Numbered from the stretch's first letter, positions 53,988 through 63,967 are shown. The stretch is 64,000 nt of DNA from Nitrobacter sp035546855 (GCA_035546855.1 DASZVY010000050.1:1-64000); one strand, 5' to 3'. Made by a program: numbers and translations. Notes: generated from the sequence alone by a model not told the origin.

Positions 53988-56153
53988 TCACGTTACGGGA
54001 GCCACCGATAACGGAACCGTCTCGATGCGGGTCTCGCTGCGCGGCTGGTCATGTCCGCCGACCTCGATCAATCGGCGGTTTTCGACCGTGAAGACGCGTT
54101 TCGCCCGTCGCAGCAGGGCAGGCCGATGGGCGACCACGATGCGCGTGATGTTCATCTGGTCGATGAGATCGGCGATCAGTTCCTCGTTCTGCTCGTCGAG
54201 GTTGGCGGTGCCCTCGTCGAGGATCAGGATTTGCGGCCGCCGATAGAGCGCGCGCGCCAGCAGCACGCGTTGCCGCTGTCCGCCCGACAGCGTCGAGCCC
54301 ATGTCACCGACCAGGCTGAGATATTGCATCGGGAAGCGCATGATGTCGGTATGGACGCGCGCGGCCTGCGCCGCGGCGACCACACGTTCCATGTCCAGCT
54401 CCGGATCGAAGCCCGCGATGTTTTCCGCGATGGTGCCGGACATCAGCCGGTCGTCCTGCGCGACGACGCCGACGCTCCGGCGCCAGCTCCGCCACCGCTC
54501 CGGCGTGGCGCGGTGACCGTCGAGTTCGATGCTGCCGTCGGTCGGGTGGATCAATCCGAGCATGAGCTTGAGCAGCGTGGTCTTGCCGCCGCCGGAGCCG
54601 CCCTGGATGGCGATGTAGTCGCCCTGACGAATCTCGAGGTTGATGTCTTCGAGCACCAGCGGATCGCTGACGCCATAGCGGAAGCATACCTGCTTCAGCC
54701 GCATATGGCCCTGATTCACCAGGGCGCCGGGCAACCCCTGGGTGACTTCCGATCGCGTGGTGACGATGTCGGAGAGGCGATCGAGGTGCAGCCGCAGCAG
54801 CCGGAACTGGGCCATCTGGTTCACCAGCGCCATGGCGCGGTCGGTGAACGTCTGCCGGTAGGACAGGAACGAGAAGATCATGCCGACCGAAAAGCCGGCG
54901 CCCGAGAGAATCGTCGTGCCGGCGACATAGATCACGATCACCGTTTGCAGGCCGGTAACGACCGACTGCAGAAACGTCTGCGAAATCTGGTAGCGCCCGA
55001 CCGAGATGTTGGCGTTCGTGGTTTCGACATGGAGATTGCGCCACGTCGCTTCGCGCACGGATTCGCGTCCGAGCAGCTTCAATGTCGTGGCCGCGCGGAT
55101 CGTCTCGATCAGATGTGACTGTTCCTTGGCGTCGGCGACGATCGATTCGGCGGTGCGCCGCTTGTTGCCCGGAAACAGCGCCAGCGTAATCCCGAGATTG
55201 ATCAGCACGCCCACGATCACGATGATCGCCAGCGTCGCCGAGTAGAAGAACAGGATGAAACCGGCGACCAGCGCCATGATGCCGTCGATGACCGTTCCGA
55301 TCACGCCCTGGGTGATCGCGTCCTGCACCGGCTTGACGGACTGCAGACGGGAGATGATGTCGCCGACGTGGCGTTTCTCGAAGTAGTCGTTGGGCAGCCG
55401 AAGCAGATGCCTCACCAGGTTGCCGGTGATCTGGAAGCTGAGCAGATTGCCGAAGATGCGCAGCGCCCAGCCGCGGATGGCTTCAAGCGCGGCTTGCACG
55501 ACCACGAGCGCGCCGAAGCCGAGCGCGATGACCGTCAGGAGCTGCTTGTCCGATTGCGCCAGCGCTTCGTCGACCACGAGTTGCATCTGCAGCGGCATGA
55601 CGAAGGCCGCGATCTGCAGCGCCGCCGACAGTATGAGTACCTGCGCCACTGCCGCGCCCCAGCCATTCATCTTGGACCAGAGCAGCGACAGCTTCATCGG
55701 CAGCCGTGCCTCGACCGGCTCGAAGGTTTCGCTCTGCGCCAGCTCGAGAACGACGCCGGTGAGATGTTTCGAGGCTTCGTCCATCGTGAACGTCCGCAGC
55801 CCGACAGCGGGATCGTGAACGGTAATGCCGCGCGACGACACCGCCTTCAGGACCACGAAATGGTTGAGATCCCAGTGCGCGATGGCGGGCAACTGCACTT
55901 GGGGCAGCGCGGACAGTTCGACGCGGATCGCGCGGGTGGAGAAGCCGAGTTGATCGGCAATCCCCATCAGGCTCTTGAGCGACGCGCCCGCCATCGAGAC
56001 GGTGAAACGCTGGCGCAAGGCGTTGAGGTCGACGTCGTGACCGTGAAAGCGCGAAATCATGGCGAGGCAGGCGAGGCCGCATTCCGCCGCCTCCGAAGCC
56101 ATCATGACGGGAAGTGCGCGGCGGCCGAGATTGAGCTGTTGCAGGATGTTCAT
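53988..56153 (-). CDS. C39-peptidase-containing ABC exporter (bacteriocin/RiPP type)
   Basis: A 721-residue ABC transporter: C39 peptidase-like domain (1-130), transmembrane domain (about 160-430) and ATPase (about 470-700; GGSGGGKTT, LSGGQRQRVLLARALY, ILILDEGTANLDE). The peptidase keeps Cys25 (AAECGLACLAM), His98 and Asp114, but Ala19 is where family members have the oxyanion Gln. Such exporters remove double-glycine leaders while secreting bacteriocins or similar peptides. It is coupled (ATGA overlap) to the HlyD gene. No precursor peptide gene is visible nearby. Confidence 0.88.
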   Translation of the reverse strand: MNILQQLNLGRRALPVMMASEAAECGLACLAMISRFHGHDVDLNALRQRFTVSMAGASLKSLMGIADQLGFSTRAIRVELSALPQVQLPAIAHWDLNHFVVLKAVSSRGITVHDPAVGLRTFTMDEASKHLTGVVLELAQSETFEPVEARLPMKLSLLWSKMNGWGAAVAQVLILSAALQIAAFVMPLQMQLVVDEALAQSDKQLLTVIALGFGALVVVQAALEAIRGWALRIFGNLLSFQITGNLVRHLLRLPNDYFEKRHVGDIISRLQSVKPVQDAITQGVIGTVIDGIMALVAGFILFFYSATLAIIVIVGVLINLGITLALFPGNKRRTAESIVADAKEQSHLIETIRAATTLKLLGRESVREATWRNLHVETTNANISVGRYQISQTFLQSVVTGLQTVIVIYVAGTTILSGAGFSVGMIFSFLSYRQTFTDRAMALVNQMAQFRLLRLHLDRLSDIVTTRSEVTQGLPGALVNQGHMRLKQVCFRYGVSDPLVLEDINLEIRQGDYIAIQGGSGGGKTTLLKLMLGLIHPTDGSIELDGHRATPERWRSWRRSVGVVAQDDRLMSGTIAENIAGFDPELDMERVVAAAQAARVHTDIMRFPMQYLSLVGDMGSTLSGGQRQRVLLARALYRRPQILILDEGTANLDEQNEELIADLIDQMNITRIVVAHRPALLRRAKRVFTVENRRLIEVGGHDQPRSETRIETVPLSVAPVT

Positions 56154-57394
56154 GCGCGTTTGCTCACTGCGTAGATGGGATCGAACAGCCAGCGAAGCAG
56201 GCTGCGGTGTTCAAAGACGATTTCGGCGGAGACCAGCATGCCCGGCTGCATCGGCACCGACTGGCCATAGGCATTCATGGTGTCGCGCGACAGCGACACG
56301 CGGATACGAAACACGGGTTCGCGAATATCGAGGCCGGGGAAGCCGACATCGGACGGTCCGAGTACGGTCGAGGATACGGTTCGCACCGTGCCGCGCACCG
56401 TTCCGAAACGCTGGTAGGGGAACGCCTGAAGGCTGAGTTCGACATCCTGTCCCGGCCGCACGAAGCCGATCGCGCGCGACGGCGCCAGCAATTCGGCCTG
56501 GAGTTGGCTTCCCGACGGAATGATCACCGCAACGATGCCGCCCGCAGGCACGGCCTGTCCGCTATTCACCGGCAGCGCGGCGATCCGGCCGTCGGTCGGA
56601 GCGACGAAATATTGCAGGCGGCGTGATTCCGATTCGGCGCGGCGTTGGTCCAGCGTGGCCTTGGCGACGTCGGCGTCGGCGCGCGCCGATTCGATCTCGA
56701 CGGGGATGGAGATGAGGCGAGCCTTGATGTCGGCCAGCTCGCGCTCGACTGTCGCGCGCTGGCGGCGAGCGCCGGCAAGGTCCTGCGCGATGGACAGCGC
56801 CGCGCTTCGCCGCTGGTCGAGTTCGTGCAGGGGCATGAAACCCTTCGCGGCAACGGCGCTTCCGCGGGCGACTTCGTCTTGCGCGAGCTTGAGGCGCTGC
56901 TCCTGCAGCGCGATCTGCTGGTCCACGGCGGTCAGTTCGCTTTCGGCGTTCGCGGCGCGCGTCGTGGCCTGATTTCGTTCGAGCTTCAGGAGCGCAATCT
57001 TGGACTCCGCGCGTTCCCGGGCGGCCGAAGATTCGGACTCGAAGCCCTTGAGCAGCGCCTCGCCGGTGTTGCCGGTGGCGGTCGCCGTGGACACGTCAAG
57101 AACGGCGATACGCGTTCCCTCCCGGACAACGTCGCCTTCCTTCACCAGCACCTTGCGCAGCGTGCCCTGCGCCTGCGCGGTGACCCGGATCAGGCCCTGA
57201 TCGGGAACGAGAAATCCCGTCACCGTTGTCTTCCGCGCGTAGGTGGCGGTTGCAGCGAAGATCGTTACGGCGAACACGATCGCGGATAACAGAAGCCCGA
57301 GCGTCTTCAGCGACAGCGGCGCGGCCAGAAGCACCGGCCCTTCGAGCCGCTGGGTGGCGTGGTCGATGGCTTCGCGGCGAAACAGGTCACTCAT
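56150..57394 (-). CDS. HlyD-family periplasmic adaptor
   Basis: A 414-residue membrane fusion protein: N-terminal membrane helix (about 25-50, LLLSAIVFAVTIFAATATYA), lipoyl half-motifs (GTLRKVLVKEGDVVREGTRI and DGRIAALPVNSGQAVPAGG), a long coiled coil (about 105-250) and a beta-barrel. It joins the exporter to an outer-membrane channel such as TolC, not in this window. The start at 57394 overlaps a 16-codon frame that ends ATGA. It sits upstream of the exporter, in the same direction as priA. Confidence 0.88.
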   Translation of the reverse strand: MSDLFRREAIDHATQRLEGPVLLAAPLSLKTLGLLLSAIVFAVTIFAATATYARKTTVTGFLVPDQGLIRVTAQAQGTLRKVLVKEGDVVREGTRIAVLDVSTATATGNTGEALLKGFESESSAARERAESKIALLKLERNQATTRAANAESELTAVDQQIALQEQRLKLAQDEVARGSAVAAKGFMPLHELDQRRSAALSIAQDLAGARRQRATVERELADIKARLISIPVEIESARADADVAKATLDQRRAESESRRLQYFVAPTDGRIAALPVNSGQAVPAGGIVAVIIPSGSQLQAELLAPSRAIGFVRPGQDVELSLQAFPYQRFGTVRGTVRTVSSTVLGPSDVGFPGLDIREPVFRIRVSLSRDTMNAYGQSVPMQPGMLVSAEIVFEHRSLLRWLFDPIYAVSKRA

Positions 57395-57546
57395 CGCAGC
57401 CTCGTGGCAAGCTGGGTCAGGGAGCGGTTGGAAGCGTCCATGCCCGGCTTTTGCCAGATGTCCGCGCGCCTCAACTGTGAGGAGCCGCACACACCGACGG
57501 GTCGCGGGCCGTTAGCGCATTTTGAAGAGAGTCAGCTCGTGAAAGC

Positions 57547-59760
57547 TCAGAGAAAGCTTTGCGGATCGACATCCACTTCGAGCTTGAGGCTGCCTTTGGT
57601 CTTTGGCGCCGCAGCCAGCCACTGGCGCAGATAGGCCGACAGGTCGACCGTGCGGGACGACTTCACCAGCAGACGGAAACGATAGCGCCCCTTGATGACC
57701 GCGAGCGGCGCTTCGGCCGGTCCGAGCACCTGCACCAGGTCGTCGATCGGCGCGATGGCGGCGAGGTGCCGGGCAAAGCCTTCTGCGGCCGGCCGATCCC
57801 CGGCGGAGACGATCAGGCTCGCCAGCCGGCCGAACGGCGGATAGCCGGTGCGTTCGCGGCTCGCGATTTCGCTGGCGTAGAACGCTTCACGATCGCTGGC
57901 GACCAGTGCCCGCATCACCGGATGTTCGGGCTGGTGCGTCTGCAGATAGCCGACGCCGCGCCCCTGTTCACGGCCGGCGCGGCCGATCACCTGGTTGAGC
58001 AACTGGAACGTGCGCTCCGCCGCGCGCGGATCGCCGTTGCCGAGACCGAGGTCGGCATCGACCACGCCGACAAGGTTGAGCCTCGGAAAGTGATGGCCTT
58101 TCGCGACCAGTTGCGTGCCGATGACGATGTCGACGCGGCCTTCCGCGATCTCGCTCAGTTCGGCGCGCATGGTTTCGATCGACGTGATGAGGTCGCTCGA
58201 CAGCACCATGGTGCGCGCGTTCGGAAACAGGTTGGCTGCTTCCTCCTGCAATCGCTCGACGCCGGGGCCGACCGCGACAAGCGACTCCTCCGCGGCGCAG
58301 TGCGGGCATTGGTGCGGGCGCGGCATCGAGAAGCCGCAGTGGTGGCAGACGAGGCGCTGGCGGAAACGATGGTCCACCAGCCACGCGTCGCAGATCGTGC
58401 AGGAGAAGCGGTGGCCGCAGGCACGGCACAGCGTCAGCGGCGCGTAGCCGCGGCGGTTGAGGAACAGCAGCGCCTGCTCTTTGCGTTCGATCGCGGTTTT
58501 GATTTCGCCCGCAAGGCGCGGCGAGATGAAGCGTCCGCGCGCCGGTGCCTCGCGCCGCAGGTCGATCGCCTCGATATGCGGCATGTGCTGGCCGCCGAAG
58601 CGCCCGGTCAACGCGATCCGCTGATAGCGTCCCTTGCGGGCGTTGACCTCGCTTTCGACCGATGGCGTTGCCGACGCCAGCACGATGGGGATTTTGGCGA
58701 TATGCGCGCGAACCACGGCCATGTCGCGCGCGTGATAGTGCACGCCGTCGTCCTGCTTGTAGGCTTGATCGTGTTCTTCATCGACAATGATCAGGCCGAG
58801 ATCGGCGTACGGCAGAAACAGCGCGGATCGGGCGCCGACCACGACGCGCGCGTCGCCGGATGAGACCGCCGCCCAGTTGCGCGCGCGCGTGCGCGGCGTC
58901 AGTTCCGAATGCCATTCCACCGGTCGCTCGCCGAATCGCGACGCGAAGCGCTCGCGAAATTGTCCTGTCAGAGCGATCTCCGGCATCAGGATCAGCGCCT
59001 GCCTGCCGCGGCGGATGGTTTCGGCCACCGCCTCGAAATAGACTTCGGTCTTGCCGGAGCCGGTGACGCCGTCGAGCAGCGCCACGTGAAAGCTGCCGTT
59101 CGCCGCCAGCGTCCGCATGGCGTCGACGGCGCTGCGCTGCGCGCGGGAAAAATCCGGCACGGCGAAATCCGGGTCGGGCGATGGCGGCGCGGCTGCGCGC
59201 GGCATCGGCTCGGTTGCCAGCGTGCCTTCGTCGACCAGGCCGTCGACCACGCCGATGCTGACGCCGGCTTCGCGCGCCGCGTCCGATTTGCCGTGCAGCA
59301 GTCCATCGGACAGCACCTCGATCAGGCGCCATCGCGCCGGCGTCATCCGCTGCGGCGGCGGTCCGGCGAGTCGCACGCCGGGCCTCTCGCGTTCAGGGCC
59401 AAGATGTTCGCCCATCCGCAACGCCATCCGCATCACCATGCCGCGCGCCGACAGCGTGTAGTTGGCCACCCAGTCGATCAGGCTCCGCAATTCGGGCTTG
59501 AGCGGCGGGACGTCGATTTTCTCGCCAATGTCCTTCAGGCGGTTGTGCAGGCGCGGATCGGGCGCGGCGTTCTCGGCCCAGACCACGGCGATGACTTCGC
59601 GCGGCCCGAGCGGAACGGTCACCACGTCGCCGGGCGCGATCTCCATGCCGCGCGGCACGCGGTAGGAATAGGTCTGGTCGATGGCGACGGGAACCAGCAC
59701 GTCGACGACGCGCGCCGAGGCCGCGACCGAAGCTGTACCGTTGCGCGTCAAATGATCCAT
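57547..59760 (-). CDS. priA: Primosomal protein N' (replication restart helicase)
   Basis: A 737-residue helicase that reloads the replisome at stalled forks. It has the 3'-DNA-binding N-terminal domain (YRVPRGMEIAPGDVVTVPLG), helicase motifs LLDGVTGSGKTEVYFEA and DEEHD, and eight zinc cysteines (CRACGHRFSCTICDAW and CHHCGFSMPRPHQCPHC). The RAGREQGRG arginine motif is present. It is divergent from xerC, and the HlyD-exporter pair follows it. Confidence 0.97.
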   Translation of the reverse strand: MDHLTRNGTASVAASARVVDVLVPVAIDQTYSYRVPRGMEIAPGDVVTVPLGPREVIAVVWAENAAPDPRLHNRLKDIGEKIDVPPLKPELRSLIDWVANYTLSARGMVMRMALRMGEHLGPERERPGVRLAGPPPQRMTPARWRLIEVLSDGLLHGKSDAAREAGVSIGVVDGLVDEGTLATEPMPRAAAPPSPDPDFAVPDFSRAQRSAVDAMRTLAANGSFHVALLDGVTGSGKTEVYFEAVAETIRRGRQALILMPEIALTGQFRERFASRFGERPVEWHSELTPRTRARNWAAVSSGDARVVVGARSALFLPYADLGLIIVDEEHDQAYKQDDGVHYHARDMAVVRAHIAKIPIVLASATPSVESEVNARKGRYQRIALTGRFGGQHMPHIEAIDLRREAPARGRFISPRLAGEIKTAIERKEQALLFLNRRGYAPLTLCRACGHRFSCTICDAWLVDHRFRQRLVCHHCGFSMPRPHQCPHCAAEESLVAVGPGVERLQEEAANLFPNARTMVLSSDLITSIETMRAELSEIAEGRVDIVIGTQLVAKGHHFPRLNLVGVVDADLGLGNGDPRAAERTFQLLNQVIGRAGREQGRGVGYLQTHQPEHPVMRALVASDREAFYASEIASRERTGYPPFGRLASLIVSAGDRPAAEGFARHLAAIAPIDDLVQVLGPAEAPLAVIKGRYRFRLLVKSSRTVDLSAYLRQWLAAAPKTKGSLKLEVDVDPQSFL

Positions 59761-59907
59761 CGGACATCGAGATTCGGGGTGAGGCCGGCTAATCTAGGGG
59801 CGGCAGCCGCCGGAGGCCAGCCTTCAGCCGCGCCGCTCCGGAAGTTAGCGAACGGTCAAGGAAAGCGGTGCGATATAATCGCTCGAATCATCGTCGCCGA
59901 TCCGATC

Positions 59908-60876
59908 ATGGCCAAGCCTGCGCCCCTGCAAACATCCGACGTGTCCTGCGCGTCGGGCGACCTCCTGGAAGCCATGATGCGCTGGCTCGGACACTTGCGG
60001 GCTGAGCGGCGGCTGTCCCCGAAAACTCTCGAGGCTTATGAGCGGGATGTGCGCCAGTGCCTGATATTCCTGACGGAACATTGGGGCGAGCGGGTGACGC
60101 TGAAACGTTTTGCGGCGCTCGAGGCGAGCGATATCAGGGCCTTCATGGCCGCACGGCGGAATGACGATATCGCCGGCCGGTCGCTGATGCGGGCGCTGGC
60201 AGGGTTGCGGTCGTTCGGCCGGTTTCTGGAGCGGGAGGGGCTCGGTAAAGTCGGCGCGCTCAGCGCGATCCGGGCGCCGAAGGTCGGCAAGAGCCTGCCG
60301 AAGCCGATTCACATGGCCGCCGCCAAACGTTTCGCCGATGCCGACGAACGGGCCGGCGAAAACCGCGAGCCCTGGATCTGGGCGCGCGATGCCGCGGTGA
60401 TGGCGCTGCTGTACGGCTCCGGCCTGCGGATATCCGAGGCGCTGGGGTTGAAACGGCGCGAGGTGCCGTTGCCCGGCGCAGGCGACGTGCTGGTCGTCAC
60501 CGGCAAGGGCAACAAGACCCGGATGGTGCCGGTGCTGCAGAACGTGCTGGGGCTGGTGCAGGATTATGTGGCGATGTGTCCGCATCCCCTGCCGCCGGAA
60601 GGTCCGATCTTCGTCGGCGCACGGGGCGGGCCGCTCAAGGCGCGCATCATCCAGCTCACGATGGCGCGGCTGCGGGGCGCCTTGGGCCTGCCGGACAGCG
60701 CCACGCCGCATGCGCTGCGCCATTCCTTCGCCACCCACTTGCTCAGCCGGGGCGGCGACCTGCGGGCGATCCAGGAATTGCTCGGTCACGCCTCGCTCTC
60801 GACCACGCAGATCTACACCGGCATCGACAGCGAGCGGCTGTTCGAGGTCTACAAGACCGCCCATCCCCGTGCCTGA
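59908..60876 (+). CDS. xerC: Tyrosine recombinase XerC
   Basis: A 322-residue site-specific recombinase that resolves chromosome dimers at dif. It has a SAM-like N-domain (about 20-110) and a catalytic domain with Arg in GSGLRISEALGL, His-x-x-Arg in HALRHSFATH, the His in GHASLSTT and nucleophile Tyr in QIYTG. This is a chromosomal housekeeping gene next to priA and not the integrase of the tRNA-Ser island. Confidence 0.93.
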   Translation: MAKPAPLQTSDVSCASGDLLEAMMRWLGHLRAERRLSPKTLEAYERDVRQCLIFLTEHWGERVTLKRFAALEASDIRAFMAARRNDDIAGRSLMRALAGLRSFGRFLEREGLGKVGALSAIRAPKVGKSLPKPIHMAAAKRFADADERAGENREPWIWARDAAVMALLYGSGLRISEALGLKRREVPLPGAGDVLVVTGKGNKTRMVPVLQNVLGLVQDYVAMCPHPLPPEGPIFVGARGGPLKARIIQLTMARLRGALGLPDSATPHALRHSFATHLLSRGGDLRAIQELLGHASLSTTQIYTGIDSERLFEVYKTAHPRA

Positions 60877-60998
60877 TACCTCCGGTCGCCGTGCTGCAGA
60901 TTTTCCGGCGGACATCTGCCGGGGAGCCGGGGTGTCCCCTTGCGCGGGGAAAAACGCCGGTCAATCGTGCGCCGGTCCAATCATTCGGGAGGCAGCGC

Positions 60999-61595
60999 AT
61001 GAGTGCGCACGAAAGCATGGAGCATGCCGAGCACGCGCAGCACGCGTCGGGAGAGAACAAGCGCATCGCACTTTTGATTGCGATCATCGCACTCTGCCTC
61101 GCCCTGTCGGAGACGCTGGGCAAGGGCGCGCAGACCGAATCGATCAGCAAGAACGTCGAGTCGTCCAACCTCTGGGCCTTCTTCCAGGCCAAGAGCATCC
61201 GCCGCACCATGGTCCAGACCCAGGCCGACCAGGCCAAGCTCAGTCTCCGGCTCGCGACCGACGAGGCGACCAGGGCGGCGCTGCAAAAACAGATCGACGA
61301 CTGGCAGAAGACCGCCGCGCGATACCGCTCCGAACCGGGCACGGGCGAGGGGCAGGACCAGTTGTCCGAGCGGGCCAAGCACGCCGAGGAAGAGCGCGAC
61401 CTCGCGATGGCCAAGTACCATCACTTCGAACTGGCCTCGGCCGCGTTCCAGATTGCCATCGTGCTGGCGTCCGCCACCATCATCACCGGCATGATCGCGC
61501 TGGCGTGGATTTCGGGTTTGTTGGCGCTGGCCGGCATCGGCTTCACGGCGATCGGCATGTTCGCGCCGCATGCGCTGCACCTGATGGGCCATTGA
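60999..61595 (+). CDS. DUF4337 membrane protein
   Basis: A 198-residue DUF4337 protein of unknown function. It has one N-terminal helix (ALLIAIIALCLALSETL, about 24-40), a charged coiled-coil middle (about 70-135, ATRAALQKQIDDWQKTAARY) and two closely spaced C-terminal helices (about 145-190, IAIVLASATIITGMIALAW and LALAGIGFTAIGMFA). GGGAGG lies about 7 bases before the start. It is followed by lpdA in convergent orientation. Confidence 0.85.
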   Translation: MSAHESMEHAEHAQHASGENKRIALLIAIIALCLALSETLGKGAQTESISKNVESSNLWAFFQAKSIRRTMVQTQADQAKLSLRLATDEATRAALQKQIDDWQKTAARYRSEPGTGEGQDQLSERAKHAEEERDLAMAKYHHFELASAAFQIAIVLASATIITGMIALAWISGLLALAGIGFTAIGMFAPHALHLMGH

Positions 61596-61637
61596 GGTCC
61601 CGACGCGGCAAGAACCGCGTCACATGACCGTGGCCGC

Positions 61638-63041
61638 TCACATGTGGATGGCGCGCTTGCCGACCGCGAGCGCCGCTTCCTTGATGGCTTCCGAGCGCGT
61701 CGGGTGAGCGAAGCAGGTGCGCGCGAGATCCTCGGCGGAGCCGCCGAACTCCATCAGCACGCAAGCCTCCTGGATCATCTCGCCGGCCTCGCGGCCGATG
61801 ATGTGCACGCCGAGCACGCGGTCGGTCTTGGTATCCGCCAGAATCTTCACGAAGCCGTCGGTGGTCTGGTTCACCTTGGAGCGGCCGTTGGCGGTGAACG
61901 GAAATTTGCCGACGGTGTAGGCGATGCCGGCCTGCTTCAACTCCTCCTCGGTCTTGCCGACGGAGGACACTTCCGGGGTGGTGTAGACCACGCCGGGGAT
62001 CACGTCGTAGTTCACGTGCCCGGCCTGACCGGCGAGGATTTCGGCGCAGGCGACGCCCTCGTCCTCGGCCTTGTGCGCCAGCATCGGTCCCCTGACCACG
62101 TCGCCGATGGCGTAGACGCCCTTCACGTTTGTCGCGAAGTGATGGTCGATCTCGACGCGGCCGCGGTCGTCCAGCGCGACGCCGGCTTCCTTCAGGCCGA
62201 GGCCGTCGGTGTAGGGCACCCGTCCGATCGCGACCAGAACGACGTCGGCTTCGATCCTTTCCGCGGCGCCGCCGGCGGCCGGTTCGACCGTCGCCACCAA
62301 CGTCTTGCCGGAGGCGTCGATGCCGGTCACCTTGGCGCCGAGCTTGAATGCAAAGCCCTGCTTCTCGAGCAGGCGCTGGAACTGCTTTGCGACCTCGCCA
62401 TCCATGCCGGGCAGGATGCGATCGAGGAATTCCACCACGGTCACCTGCGCGCCGAGGCGGTGCCACACCGAGCCGAGCTCCAGCCCGATCACGCCGGCGC
62501 CGACGATCAGCAATTTGCCAGGCACCTTCTCAAGGGACAATGCGCCGGTCGACGACACGATGCGCTTCTCGTCGATCTCGATGCCCCTGAGCCTTGCGAC
62601 GTCCGATCCGGTGGCGATGACGATGTTCTTCGTGTCCACGGTCTGAGTCTTGCCGTCGGCGCTGGTCACTTCGACCTTGCCGGTGCCGAGGATCTTGCCC
62701 TTGCCGGGGATGACCTCGATCTTGTTCTTCTTCATCAAGAACTCGACGCCCTTGACGTTGCCGTCGATGCCCTGCTGCTTGAAGTTCATCATCGCCGGCA
62801 GATCGAGTTTCGGCGCGGACACCAGGACGCCCATCTTGGCAAAGGAGTGCCCGGCTTCCTCGAACATTTCCGAGGCGTGCAGCAGCGCCTTCGACGGCAT
62901 GCAGCCGACATTAAGGCAGGTGCCGCCGAGCGTCGCGTTCTTCTCGATCACGGCGACCTTCATGCCGAGCTGCGCCGCGCGGATCGCGCAGACGTAGCCG
63001 CCGGGGCCGGTGCCGATAACAACGAGGTCGTAGGAAGCCAT
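61638..63041 (-). CDS. lpdA: Dihydrolipoyl dehydrogenase (E3)
   Basis: A 467-residue flavoprotein. FAD motif VIGTGPGGYVCAIRAA, redox-active Cys42 and Cys47 (GGTCLNVGCMPSK), NAD motif IVGAGVIGLELGSVW and the C-terminal His-Glu region FAHPTRSEAIKEA are all visible. It reoxidises dihydrolipoamide for 2-oxo-acid dehydrogenases. The SDR and sucB genes upstream indicate the 2-oxoglutarate dehydrogenase operon. Confidence 0.97.
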   Translation of the reverse strand: MASYDLVVIGTGPGGYVCAIRAAQLGMKVAVIEKNATLGGTCLNVGCMPSKALLHASEMFEEAGHSFAKMGVLVSAPKLDLPAMMNFKQQGIDGNVKGVEFLMKKNKIEVIPGKGKILGTGKVEVTSADGKTQTVDTKNIVIATGSDVARLRGIEIDEKRIVSSTGALSLEKVPGKLLIVGAGVIGLELGSVWHRLGAQVTVVEFLDRILPGMDGEVAKQFQRLLEKQGFAFKLGAKVTGIDASGKTLVATVEPAAGGAAERIEADVVLVAIGRVPYTDGLGLKEAGVALDDRGRVEIDHHFATNVKGVYAIGDVVRGPMLAHKAEDEGVACAEILAGQAGHVNYDVIPGVVYTTPEVSSVGKTEEELKQAGIAYTVGKFPFTANGRSKVNQTTDGFVKILADTKTDRVLGVHIIGREAGEMIQEACVLMEFGGSAEDLARTCFAHPTRSEAIKEAALAVGKRAIHM

Positions 63042-63064
63042 GATCTCAAATCCTGTTCAGATAT

Positions 63065-63808
63065 TTAGCGTCCGCCGGAGACGTTCATCGTCATGCCCGC
63101 GACATAGGAAGCTTCGTCCGACAGCAGCCAGACGATGGCGTTGGCGATTTCATCCGCGGTGCCGACCCGCTGCATCGGCACCGTCTTGGCGAGCCGATGG
63201 TGACGGTCCGGCTCGCCGCCGCTGGCGTGAATTTCCGTGTCAATAAGGCCGGGGCGAATCCCGACCACGCGGATGCCCTCCCCCGCCACTTCGTTGGAGA
63301 GGCCGGTCGTGAAAGTGTCGATCGCGCCTTTCGAGGCGGCGTAGTCGACATAGGTGTTGGCCGAGCCGAGTTGCGCCGCGACCGATGAGATGTTGACGAT
63401 CACGCCGCCCTTGCCGCCGTGTTTGGTGGAGAGCCGCTTCACGGCCTCGCGCGCGCACAGAAAGCTGCCGGTGACGTTGACCCGCAGCATGCGGTTGATG
63501 CGCTCGGCCGTCAGGTTCTCGACCCGCGCGGTCTGGCCGACAATGCCGGCATTGTTGACCAGCGCGCCGAGCGTGCCGAAACCATCCGCCGCCTTGAACA
63601 GCGCGAGGATGTCGGGTTCCTCGCCGACGTCGCATTTCACCGCGAGCGCCTTGCCGTTGTTGGTTTCGATTCTGGCCATCACGTCGTCCGCGGCCGCCTT
63701 GTTGCTGGCGTAGCCGATCACGACGCGCCAGCCGTGCTGCGCCGCGGCCAGGGCCGCCGCGCGGCCGATGCCGCGGCTGCCTCCGGTGATGACGACGACG
63801 TTATCCAT
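63065..63808 (-). CDS. SDR-family oxidoreductase
   Basis: A 247-residue short-chain dehydrogenase: VVVITGGSRGIGRAAALAAA cofactor loop, LVNNAGIVG, catalytic Ser in VNISSVAAQL, and YVDYAASKGA with Tyr-x-x-x-Lys. GMTMNVSGGR ends the protein in the FabG manner. The ATG at 63808 is preferred (MDNVVVITGG). It lies between sucB and lpdA, a conserved position in this group; its substrate is unknown. Confidence 0.92.
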   Translation of the reverse strand: MDNVVVITGGSRGIGRAAALAAAQHGWRVVIGYASNKAAADDVMARIETNNGKALAVKCDVGEEPDILALFKAADGFGTLGALVNNAGIVGQTARVENLTAERINRMLRVNVTGSFLCAREAVKRLSTKHGGKGGVIVNISSVAAQLGSANTYVDYAASKGAIDTFTTGLSNEVAGEGIRVVGIRPGLIDTEIHASGGEPDRHHRLAKTVPMQRVGTADEIANAIVWLLSDEASYVAGMTMNVSGGR

Positions 63809-63869
63809 TTGCATCCAATCTGCTCTTGTACCTAATCGGTCATGCGGAGATGGCCCGACTTCGCTTGCT

Positions 63870-63957
63870 GTCATGCCCGGACTTGATCCGGGCATCCATC
63901 TTTCTTCAGAAGGATGGATTGCCGGGTCGCGCCGCGGCGCGGCGGCCCGGCAATGAC
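63870..63957. repeat. Dispersed palindrome between SDR and sucB genes
   Basis: Begins GTCATGCCCGGACTTGATCC and ends GGCCCGGCAATGAC, with CATCCATCTTTCT facing AGAAGGATGGAT. It is related to the CGTCATGCCCGG family seen at 35022. Confidence 0.65.
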
Positions 63958-63967
63958 GAACAGCAGA

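Noticed and set aside
59908..60876. XerC as the missing island integrase
   Set aside because: Its sequence is that of chromosomal XerC and it sits next to priA, 41 kb from the tRNA.
61644..63068. Plus-strand frame over lpdA
   Set aside because: Antisense shadow of the E3 gene, which has all its motifs.
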